Assembly (NCBI RefSeq): GCF_039555335.1
Contig: NC_092628.1
Location: 80,068,315-80,132,314 of the forward strand
From: Amphiura filiformis
Lineage: Eukaryota > Echinodermata > Ophiuroidea > Amphilepidida > Amphiuridae
Reading direction: 5' to 3'
Length of the DNA: 64,000 bases
The position numbers and the translations under genes were made by a program. Within the stretch, counting starts at the first letter, position 1. Each line of letters starts with the position of its first letter. This document shows, piece by piece, positions 34,264-45,600 of this stretch. The notes beneath the pieces were generated by a model. It was not told where the DNA came from. It was given only the letters and a program-made list of their open reading frames with translations, and searched no databases.

Positions 34264-37235
34264 ACTAGAGTCAACAGACGCTGAATACAAGCCGCAATTT
34301 GACCCCTATAACTTGACCCCTGGGTTACGGATGGGGTCAACTGCTCTTGCACTGTGCTTAGAATGTCATAAGAAATATTCCTGGTGAATTTCAGCTTAAT
34401 CGGAACTTATACATGGATTTTGATTTTTTGAAAATTTTTGATTGACCTTTTGACCCCTTTATTGACCTTTGACCTCAATGTAAAAAAAACCTTATGTACA
34501 CCGACAAAATGCATTGTTTCAATTTTAATTAAAAAATTCTAACATGTTCAGTTCTTGAGATAAAAATTCTTGAAGTTATTCAGCTAAAAACAGGAAGTGA
34601 CCCCTTAATGACCTTTGACCCCCAAAATAAAAAATACCATGCATACATCAGGGAACACTAATTCATGTATGTTGGTTATATTATTCTGGTCTGTTTACAT
34701 TTTGAGATAAAAATTTTTTGAACATTTTTGGTTTTTGACCGAAGTAACCCTTAATGACCTTTGACCCCAAACCTGTAGGCATCCTAAAGACCCTGGCTAG
34801 TAGCAATGCATGTGTGCTAATGGCGACTCTCTGCTATATATTTTGTAAAGACAGTGATTTTTTGAATATTTTTAGCTTTCAGACCGGAAATGACCACCTT
34901 AATGACCTTTGACCTCAATTCTTTTTAGGAAGTTTTAAGCACTGCCACATGTTGATTCATATGCATGAGTCACATGATCATTGCATGAAATTTGTGGAAG
35001 GAGTAGCATTTTTTTTTTTTTTTCTTTTTTGACTATTTTAGCTAGGTCAAAGGTCACAGCGAGGTCAAAGTCAAATGGAAGGTTTGGCCTAGCCCAATGG
35101 TCATTTGGGTCAACTGTGGTTGAAATCTGTCAATCCCTTGCGGAGCTACATGCAGTTGATTGCGGTTGCCAGAAGAAAGAAGAAATAAGCTGTGGTCTAA
35201 CCCACGAACACAGCCGTGTTGTTACCCCTAATGACCTTTGACCCCAAAAATATATGAAACGGCCATAGACATTGGCTAATGTCAATGCATGGGTGCATGT
35301 GGCACCACTTTGCTATGTTACTTGTGGCAGAAGGGGCATTTTGAAGGTTTTTCGTCTCAGACCGGAAGTGACCCCTTAATGACATTTGACCCTAAATAAA
35401 AAAATACCACATATGAATTGGGTACCCACAATTCATGTGTGAACATACTCGTTACTGTCCAATGTTTTTCTTAGCAAATAAAAAAATTGACGGTTTTTCG
35501 TTTTATACCGGAAGTGACCCTTAATGACATTTGACCCCAAATAAAAAATACCACATATGAATTGGGTACCCACAATTCATGTGTGAACATACCGTTACTG
35601 TCCTATGTTTTTCTTAGCAAATAAAAAAAATTGAAGGTTTTTCGTTTTATACCGGAAGTGACCCCTTAATGACCTTTGATCCCAAATCTGTGAGGACCCC
35701 CATAGACACTGGGTAATAACAATGCATGTGTGCAAGTGGTGTCACTGTCCTACGTAAGTTGTGGGAGAAGAAGCATTTTAAACGTATTTCGTATTATACC
35801 GGAAGTGGCCCCTTAATGACCTTTGACCCTAAATATAAAAATAGCACATATACACAGGATAACTACAATTTATGTGTGAACATACCGTTACTGTCCTATG
35901 TTTGTCTTAGCAAATAAAAAAAATTGAAAGTTTTTCGTTTTATACCGGAAGTGACCCCTTAATGACCTTTGACCCAAAATCTGTGAGGACCCTATAGACA
36001 CTGGATAATAACAATGCATGTGTGCAAGTGGTGTCACTGTCCTACGTAATCTGTGAGAGAAGAAGCATTTTTAGTTGAAATCACGTTTTTGACCCCTATG
36101 ACCTCTGCGTGACCTTTGACCCCACGAGTTTCATATGACATGTAGGGGCATGGTCAATGATGGTTGTGACCAAGTAAAGTCAAAATCGGTGTAAGCATGT
36201 AAGTGCTAGAGCAAATGAAGTGGTCGGCAGAAAGAAGAAAGAAAGAAGAAAGAAAGAAGAAAGAAAGAAGAAAGAACCTGTAAGAAAAAAGACACAGCCG
36301 TGACTAACGTCACGGCTGTGTAACTAGAGTCAACAGACGCTGAATACAAGCCGCAATTTGACCCCTATAACTTGACACCTGGGTTACGGATGGGGTCAAC
36401 TGCTCTTGCACTGTGCTTAGGATGTCATAAGAAATATTCCTGGTGAATTTCAGCTTAATCGGAACTTATACATGGATTTAGATTTTTTGAAAATTTTTGA
36501 TTGACCTTTTGACCCCTTTAATGACCTTTGAAAAAAAAAAAAAAAAAACCTTATGTACACCGACAAAATGCATTGTTTCAATTTTAATTAAAAAATTCTA
36601 ACATGTTCAGTTCTTGAGATAAAAATTCTTGAAGTTCTTCAGCTAAAAACAGGAAGTGACCCCTTAATGACCTTTGACCCCCAAAATAAAAATACCATGC
36701 ATACATCAGGTAACACTGATTCATGTATGTTGGTTATATTATTCTGGTCTGTTTACATTTTGAGATAAAATTTTTTGAACATTTTTGGTTTTTGACCGGA
36801 AGTAACCCCTTAAGGACCTTTGACCCCAAACCTGTAGGCATCCTAAAGACCCTGGCTAGTAGCAATGCATGTGTGCTAATGGCGACTCTCTGCTATATAT
36901 TTTGTAAAGACAGTGATTTTTTGAATATTTTTAGCTTTCAGACCGGAAATGACCCCCCTTAATGACCTTTGACCTCAATTCTTTTTAGGAAGTTTTAAGC
37001 ACTGCCACATGTTGATTCATATGCATGAGTCACATGATCATTGCATGAAATTTGTGGAAGGAGTAGCATTTTTTGTGAAATCACATTTTTGACCATTATA
37101 GCTAGGTCAAAGGTCACAGCGAGGTCAAAGTCAAATGGAAGGTTTGGCCTAGCCCAGTGGTCATTTGGGTCAATTTTGGTTGAAATCTGTCAATCCTTTG
37201 CGAAGCTAGATGCAGTTGATTGGTTGCCAGAAGAA
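34264..37235. repeat. Duplicated blocks rich in TGACCTTTGACC and CCGGAAGTGACC
   Basis: 34264-35195 recurs at 36323-37235 (offset 2059, small indels). Between them, 35210-36090 holds a ~145-bp unit repeated about five to six times (ACCGGAAGTGACCCCTTAAT then GACCTTTGACCC). It is bounded by CACAGCCGTG palindromes (35212, 36295-36322) and GAAAGAA microsatellites (36233-36280). Confidence 0.85.
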
Positions 37236-37319
37236 AGAAAGAAGAAACTAGAGCAACTGTGCCCTTTGCAAGGGCACGAGGTAAGTTAGGCGTATGACTG
37301 TGATGACATCATCACGCAG

Positions 37320-38260
37320 CAATACTGTGCAACGTTAAATTTGACCCGACCTTTGTCTTCGGTTGACCTTTTCGGTTTCATATTCGGAGCAATGTTACAT
37401 TTGACCTGACCTTTGACCTTGGATGACCTTTTCGGTTTTACACTCCCCAAGTGTTAGGGATCATTTGCCGCAAGTTGCAGCCTGATCGGAGCAACTTTAA
37501 ATTTGATCTGACCTTTGAACTTGGATGACCTTTCCAGTTTCATACTTCTCAAGTGCCAGGGATTATTTTCCCCGAGTTGCAGCCCAATCAGAGCAACTTT
37601 AAATTTGACCAGACCTTTGACCTCGGATGACCTTTGCGGTGTAATACTTCCAAGGTGTCAGGGATCATTTCCCCAAGTTACAGTCTCATCGGAGCACCTT
37701 CACATTTGACCTGACCTTTGACCTCACATGACCTTTGTGGTTTTATACTCTCCAAGTGTCAGGGATCATTTTCCCCGACTTACAGCCTAATTGGAGCAAC
37801 TTCAAATTTGACCTGACCTTTGACCTCCCATGACCTTTGTGGTTTTATACTCCCCAAGTGTCAGGGATCATTCCCCCGACTTACAGCCCAATTGGAGCAA
37901 CTTTAAATTTGACCTGACCTTTGACCTCACATGACCTTTGTGGTTTTATACTCCCCAAGTGTCAGGGATCATTTTCTCCAAGTTACAGCCTGATCAGAGC
38001 AACTTCAAATTTGACCTGACCTTTGACCTCACATGACCATACAGGTAGTATAGTCGCGAAGTGTCAGGGATCATTTTCCCTGACTTACAGCCTAATTGGA
38101 TCAACTAAAAATTTGACCTGACCTTTGACCTCACTTGACCTTTGTGGTTTTATACTCCCCAAGTGTCAGGGATCATTTTCCCTGAGTTACAGCCCAATCG
38201 GAGCAACTTGTAATTTGACCTGACCTTTAACCTCACATGACCTTTGCAGTTTAATGCGGT
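37320..38260. repeat. ~103-bp minisatellite, about nine units
   Basis: Each unit reads TTTTATACTCCCCAAGTGTC...CAGGGATCATTTTCCC...GAGCAACTT...AATTTGACCTGACCTTTGAC...CACATGACCTTTG. Unit length stays near 99-108 bp and drift is mainly substitution. The 38261-39460 stretch after it holds poly-C runs, a CACA run and no gene. Confidence 0.9.
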
Positions 38261-39467
38261 CATATTTTAACATTTTACTTACCCCCCCCCTCCATTATTT
38301 ACCATTATTGCATCATCTGTAGAAACTATAAAGTGGGATTATTGATTTTCATAAATGCATCATGGGAAGGCGTGATGCAGTTTTAGCCAAGATATCACCC
38401 CCCCCCACACACACACACCCACCCCAACCAGTTCCGATACATTTCTTCAAGAAAGAAGAAAAGTACGTGTGTGCAGTACCAGTGCAGCACAAAACCTTTT
38501 ATAGTACTAATACCACTGCATCACTAACCTCACAATATTCAGATCAAATCTGATTGAATGAAGTCATTTCCCACAACAGCCTATTTCACAACCACATGTA
38601 ATAGCTTCTAATACCATTGCCAACTCTACATGTACAATTGTACATGTACAAACAACTGCAATCACACCTATTTAAAGATATGACTATCTCAAGCAATGCA
38701 TAATACTGTTGTAGCTGTTTATATCTAGCATACAGGCATCACATCACAAGTTACACTCAAGATATGTAACAAAATTGGCATCTGAACATACCTCAGTTTG
38801 TTTCGTGTGAATCGCCCACTTGCGGTTTCATACACCCCAACTGGGCTGTTCCAGTTGAAATTCATACAACCTCTCCGGAAGACATTATCTTAATCTCCCA
38901 CACAGGGCGTGTGAATTTCGAATGGGCCTACCTCAATGGGTGACTCCGTTTGTAATATTCACTCCTGTGTGGACGATTCCAGTCATGTCTTGCATGAAGG
39001 GTGTATGGATTGCAGTTGGAATAGCCAAAATTTACACGTTTTGATGTATGGATTGCAGCTGCAATAGCCAGGCGGCGACTGGTATGATAGAGCCGGCAAC
39101 TTGTGAAACCGCCCGGCCGTATGACATTTTCCACACGGTTGACGATGGAAATTTACTGAATTTAGAGAATGCACGGCACTCACCACCTAGCACTAGACGA
39201 ATCCAGACGAAGTTTTACACGTTTTGAAGCACAGACAGCAGAACCATTGCTTGTTTATCAAAACACTAGACTAGATGTCTCCATGTTTTGCCCCTAATTA
39301 TAATGGGGGTGTGGCACATATGAGGCAAAAATGACCATTTTGACCCTGTGACCCCTGGATGACCTCCGATATTAAAACTTTTTAAGACTTTTGTAGCCAC
39401 TGACCCAACACGGGTTGCCTATGCGTTTGGTCGAAATCCGATCACGGATGTAGCACTAGTAGTCAAT

Positions 39468-39471
39468 TGTG

Positions 39472-39502
<31 letters not shown>

Positions 39503-39505
39503 AAC
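39468..39505. repeat. (GAAA)n microsatellite
   Basis: About eight GAAA units, followed by an AAGTTAGGC...GCCTAACTT palindrome near 39520-39547 that may mark an element end. Confidence 0.8.
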
Positions 39506-39842
39506 AAACAGCAAGAAAAAAATAAGTTAGGCTGCACGCCTAACTTAAGAAGAAAGAATTGAGAAGAGACAGAACAAGCCGACATCCGTCGTCGGCTTGT
39601 AATCAAGCATTCGAGCCCGGGTTTGTTTCCTTTTGGTTTATATCTTTATGATATGAATTGAAGCAACTACCACATATTGACAACAAATAAATATAACTTT
39701 CATACACATTAACCCTTAATTATTTTATCAGCCTACTGCACAAATAAAATTCACATTTCTAATGCATAAAAAGGAATCCAGATGAGCAATGGGTTTTGGG
39801 GTTGTGGTGAGCAGCGGTGGTTTCGGATTAGGATGTATAGGT

Positions 39843-39883
39843 GCGCCATGGCTACAGAGCTATGCGCTCTGTAGCCATGGCGC
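39843..39883. repeat. Perfect 18-bp-stem hairpin
   Basis: GCGCCATGGCTACAGAGC (39843-39860), loop TATGC, then the exact inverse (39866-39883). It is GC-rich in AT-rich surroundings. The 39884-40500 stretch holds no gene. Confidence 0.85.
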
Positions 39884-40504
39884 CTATGTTCAAGGGTATT
39901 AGGTTTGGCAGACAACGGTGGCCGATCATTTAAATGGGGTGACCCTATTGGTTTAGGATATGAATTGTCTTCAAACTTACATACAATATCAAATATCGTC
40001 CCCTTTATGCATCTATGTGAGAAAACGAGAATATTTTCAGCGTAAATTAATGTGAATAATTAGCACAATCAGCAAGCCAATGATCATTGCGTGAATTGCA
40101 TTATGGTCCGGCATCCAGAAACATGCAGCACCGTTGCCGTATTTTTTTAATGATTTTGTAAATTAAAAAACTGAGTTTTCATTCTTGTAGTTTTAATTAA
40201 TTAATTAATTTTGTAGAGGGGGACATTTTTTCTTATATTTTTTTTCATGTTCCTCGTATCGTGCTTGAGAAGATAAGGTCTTCTTATGTATTTATTTCGC
40301 CCCTTATTTCTTTATTTTTGTTTTCAGCGTTTCATTATTACAGAGCCCTTTGACGTAATTTATTTCCCGAGCCGGGCCGAGGTATGTTTTTAGCTGTTAT
40401 AGAAACAAAAGTGCACAAAATATATTTCCCAATGTAATGTATACATTTTCACATAAAAACAAATAATTTAGGAGTTAAAATGGATGTGAAAAAAATTACC
40501 GAAA

Positions 40505-40574
40505 TAACCCCACCGGGAATCGAACCGGGCCTCCCGCGTGGCAGGCGAGAACTCTACCACTGGACCACGAAACC
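40505..40574 (-). tRNA. tRNA-Gly(GCC)-like gene, probably decaying
   Basis: The minus strand shows D-loop AGTGGTA, an intact anticodon arm CTCGC-CTGCCAC-GCGGG with anticodon GCC, a TTCGATT T-loop and B box GGTTCGATTCC, matching eukaryotic tRNA-Gly(GCC). The acceptor stem (GGTTTCG with TGGGGTT) pairs almost only by G-U wobbles. The D-stem has a C-A mismatch and the T-stem appears one G short, leaving a central C-C. It is probably a pseudogene. Confidence 0.6.
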
Positions 40575-41151
40575 TTTTGAACAAATACGGGAATTTTTAA
40601 AATTATATATATATTCAAGTCAAATAATTGCAGTCTCTTCATCAGCGTTTGGTTCCGCTGTTTCCATCCACGATATATACAAAATCACACGTAGCATTAT
40701 ACAAATTATAATGAGGCGATTTACAGGGGTGAAACGCCGTCTGTTGGCGAAAATCCGACCCTTTTCCCACGTGTTTATCCTACCCTAGCAGCGCATCTGA
40801 GTGGGTCCCCCAGGGGCAAATAATAATATTTTAAACAATGGTATTACGTCACGGCTTCTTTATTTTTTTTAAAAATTGGCCCTCAAACTCATAATAACAG
40901 TCCAATACAAGAATTAACTGCAGAAAGTCATACTTTAATAATCTATCTTCCTGTATAACCGATTATTTGGGATAATTACCGTCCCGTTATCTTGCTATTT
41001 GATGACAAAATCAGCGGGACAAATATACGTACCGAGGAAAAAATATGACAGGGCTCACCGATTTGGAGATTTGCTGGCTAGCGAATATTGGCCGTTGCCG
41101 GCGGGGTGGAATAGCGTCCAGAACCAGTAGCGTAGACTTGGCGACAGATCT

Positions 41152-41557
41152 CAGGCCTTGCCGTTTGAGGTGAGCCATCGCTCTCGCTCGCCACCGCTCG
41201 CCCAAACCCAATTTCTAGTGAGCGATTTTCCACTCGCCATAGACACTGAATATCGCTCGCTGCGAATCACCCAAATTTGAACTACATTCAAGTTTCAGCA
41301 TCGATTCTGCGCCCCTTGGGCGCATTTCAGCACAAAATCATTTGAAAGATCATTTTAAGACCAATATTGAACTTCATTATGGTATATTAATGTCAAGAAA
41401 TTTGGGAGGGACGCCATTGTGTATCCTTAGCCCTGGCGCCACAACCCTTAGCTACGCCACTGAGTGATTTAGCTCTGAGAGTGATTCGACCACTCGCCTA
41501 TGATCATGCTAGCGAGTGATTGACCACTCGGCTTAAAAATCTAGACGGCAAGGCCTG
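41152..41557. mobile_element. TIR element with CAGGCCTTGCCGT ends
   Basis: Inverted ends CAGGCCTTGCCGT and ACGGCAAGGCCTG enclose 406 bp and are flanked by a 5-bp direct repeat GATCT (41147-41151, 41558-41562). The interior is rich in CACTCGC/GCGAGTG motifs. It could be hAT-related. Confidence 0.65.
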
Positions 41558-42290
41558 GATCTACAGATTACGAAAAATTGTGCCATTATCGTCTTTCACT
41601 TCTTACTTCATACTGTCTTGACTGTTTTCATGGATTGTTAAATCATGTTGATTCTGGCATTCCCGCTTCAATGACATGCCTCCCGAACATCCTCTGGTAG
41701 TTCTTTAACTTGACGACCTCTCTTAAATACCAACAGTTTCTTCTGTGATCATATTGGTGACGTCTCTGAAACTGGTCCACAGTCCTTCCACATTTGTCTC
41801 CAAGTATGAGGGGGGGGGGGGTCAAAAAGTCTTAGGTACATTTATATGGAAATATATTTTTCAGTCCCTCCAGTCCCTACATATCTGAACACTCCATTAA
41901 CATTTGTGTCTTTTGTTTTTGCATTCAAAAAAGGAAACATTTGTCGCAAGCGTTTGAATTATTGTGTTATTACTACCACAATACTTTTACGTTAATATTA
42001 TTAATTTTGGATATGTGTTGGAGAAATATCTGCCTCTTGATGTATTCACAATTTATTTAATTTCGTTATAAATTCTATAATGATCTACTCACAGCAAAAA
42101 TCTACATTGATTCAAATACTTATATTTTGTATTGTTGAGCATGTTAAGTCGTATCCTTTTTTTTTCAAGGCACATTATTTAACTAATAGCGTATACTTAA
42201 TCCAAAGGAAAAACAAATCCAAGTTGCCAACTTCTTGAGAAGATAGCTTACGCTTCCCACAATGCATTTCTTCCCTCTTTTGTGTTGCTA

Positions 42291-42567
42291 TAGACCTTTT
42301 CAACGAAAAGATCGGAAAACCGCAGTATTTATTTAGTAAGCTAGGGGATCAAATTGGTGCACAATGAATCAAGCGGAACGTGGTCCTCGCAATCTCTTGC
42401 ATACACTACAAGCCATACCCAACGCTTGACCGTGTCTTTCACGTAGATTTGTGTTCAGACGAGTGTGTTCAGACGTAATAGTTGCGTTTGCGTAAGCGTC
42501 GATGACCCGGAATTGTAAACGGGTCATCCATAACAAACTTCGGAAAACTTCGATTTGAAAAGGTCTA
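42291..42567. mobile_element. TIR family E, short copy
   Basis: TAGACCTTTTCAA...TTGAAAAGGTCTA ends, 277 bp. The same interior (AACCGCAGTATTTATTTAGT, GATGACCCGGAATTGTAAAC) is found in the longer copy inside LRWD1 at 62500-62943. Confidence 0.75.
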
Positions 42568-42617
42568 TTCAGTGCAATATGGGTCGATATAGAGTGACAA
42601 GAAATAAATAATGTGTG

Positions 42618-45600
42618 TTAATCTTGAGGAATGTAATACGATATCATTGTAACAAGTACTGTCAAGAATGAGAAACCTCCTAATACTATGAAGAGAAAGG
42701 CTGATCCTTGGTCAAGAAGATAACCTGTAGAAATGAAAAAGAACAAACGTTTCTCAGGGGCATCGTCTCTTTTACATCTACTATACTTTTATGGATCACA
42801 AAGGCCAAATACCTTTTACCCAAATTCATTTCAGAATGCACAACAAAACACACTGAATTGTATAGTACCATGACCACGGATGACTGGGCAAAGTTCATTC
42901 ACATAAACATAAGTGCATACAATATTTTACAAATGTTTACTTATCCGGTAGTCTTCTTTTTCCTTTTGATTATAAAGTTCTGTTGCACTCAATGTTCCCG
43001 GACGAATGACGTCAAACGTGTCCAGCGAAGGCCACTGTCCAGCGAAGTCCCAACTGTTAACTTGAACTTATATAATCCAATGCGTACAAATCCTGGTACA
43101 GATGGCAATCTCACCATCCACCCGCTTTCTTTAGGAAACAGGCTTTATTCCACGTGCTGCTCCACTTACATTGACAGATTTGTCTTTTCCCCTTTTCGTA
43201 AACTAGACTTCAGCAAGTCTAAGGAACATATAACTAATTCCCTTTTTGGCAAGTCTTGCGGTTAGCACAGCTGTGTGAGTGAACATGACACCACTGCCCG
43301 CCCACTGCATACACACGTGCATGGTGAAATTTGAATTTTGACAGATATATTTACAATAAAAACACCTTTAAAAGGTTGGTCGATTTCACATTTTATGTTA
43401 TCTACAGAAGGTGTGAATTATCCTTCATGCATACATCACTTTAGATCTGAAATCGACCAAGCAATAATGACACACGGGCAATTCTAAAACAACATCTTTT
43501 GCACAGAGTTCAATGGGATTTGAAAAGTAAAGTGGCAGTTGAAACTCTAGTGATAACACTTTTACAGTGCATGATGGGGCTTCCTTAAATCATCCTCTGA
43601 TCTCATTCGTTCTGATTGGAAAAGTAGCACTTTCGCTACGTAAAACAATGTAGCTATGCAATCATATAGCTCATACTTGGATCACTGGCATATATCTGCC
43701 ACGGAAATCTATTGCTTCTGTCTCTGATACCGAACTAGTAAAACTCAAAAGTCCCAGTTATATTAAAAGATCATTCTGTCACATTCACCATATTTTAGCC
43801 ACATGTTTTTTTCATACGCAATGATCATTCTGTAAAATATGAGGATTTCCCAATCCACTGACTGACTTTGTTAATATTGTGATAACATGATTAAATCATG
43901 GAGGGAATTCCCATCTTTCATAAAATAGCTTTTGCAAACAAAGTTAAATGATTAAAAGCTATTAAATTAAAAAGGGCACAACGTTACAATGTTAAATCCC
44001 TAATATGTAAATTATCTGACGCTCATTTCAGCACGAAATATCAATGTTTAATCATTTTAATTGAGAGAGAGAGAGACTGGGTGAGCCAGTCAAAAAAGAG
44101 GATGTGCTCTTACTTCAAGCTATTTCAGCTACTCACCTGAAATAAAACCAGCAACGAAATCTCCAAGAGCGAAGAACATCCAAGCAAAGCTGAATCCTTC
44201 AACCACACGATCTTCTCCCAATACCTCTGTTGCAGCTGCAAATGTCAAAATTGGCAATATTCCAGTAGCGAATCCATTTACAAAGGCAATAAGTGCCAAT
44301 GCCCAGAAGCTGTTTACAAGGACGTCAAAACCAAAGGCTATTGCATTAGCCGAAGCTAATATAACCATTAATTGTATTGCCGTTATGTTACAATTCTTGA
44401 TTATTGGTCCCATCAAAGGCCGGCCAAATAAAGCGCCCAGTCCACCGCAAAATGATAGGAATGAGGCAGTTTGAGGTGGTAAACCTTTTCCAATGGCATG
44501 AGGTACGAGAAATATTGTCCATCCTGTAAACACTACGCCAGTAAGCATATGTGCAGCAATAATCGGAATGAATTTAGGATTTTTTATGAGATAGAATGAA
44601 ATGTATCTTGAAATATTAGCAGATACATTCCGTATATTGGGGCACCTGGACTGCTGAGCGGCAGATTCGTCTGTTACTGGGATCGCAGAATATGGTTGTG
44701 CGGCTATATCCCTTCTCTGGTTTACTAATAGGCCACAAACAACAAGATGGGAATTAAGGGCGCTTAGTAGCATAAGAGCTCCTCTCCAGCCATAAATCTG
44801 AATCAGGAATTCACATATGGGTGGTAGAACCATCATACCTAGTGCGCCACCTGCACTTGTCAAACCCCAGATGTGGTTGGTATTACTGGGGAAGTAATTT
44901 TTGGTTGTAGCCAAAGAAGCTATGAAGACCATGTTAAAGCTGCACCCTGTAAACGGAAATATGAAGTTGATCATAATATGATAATCTACTTTGTTTAAAT
45001 ATGACCGTTCGTAGGTCCAATATAGGCATACGGTCTATCTAAAAACGTAATAATTTTGAGGACAGGTTACCTCCAATCTGTTTGTTGGTACGGTTTACGG
45101 GAAGTATTCGGCAATTGTGTATATAAACTACAATAAGGGACATGTCATGATCTGTGCTGCACATTTAGTGCACATGTTGACCAAAAAAAAGAAAGACAAG
45201 GAAATTACTGATAGCCAACATATTCTGTCTTTATCATGTTTACGGAGCCACATACAGGGTGTCCCAGAAAAAATTACCGAGCGAATAAAATTGAACGTAA
45301 GTCGAGAAATAGACATCAGAATCAAAAAATTTTAAAATGTATCGCATAGCTTATTTTGTTGTGCATCACATACGAAAACTTTATTTGATTCGGTTGCCTG
45401 GTTGCGAAGAAATGAACGATTACATAATGCGTGCATCAATTCAGTTCATTCCAAGTTTGATCAACAGGCGCTTTTTTCATACTCGCTCACCGCTTCCTAA
45501 AGTTTGTGTATCTTATTAAATTTAGTCCACATTATCTATTTTATAATCGGACGGTGTTATGTGATATGTCATTCATGCCTTCACTGAAGATGAATAACAG

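Noticed and set aside
42708-43265. 185-residue plus-strand ORF, the longest not explained by a named gene
   Set aside because: It begins over the antisense of transporter exon 4 and intron 3, has no domain-like pattern or splice context, and ends in an insertion of unknown type. Not called as a gene.
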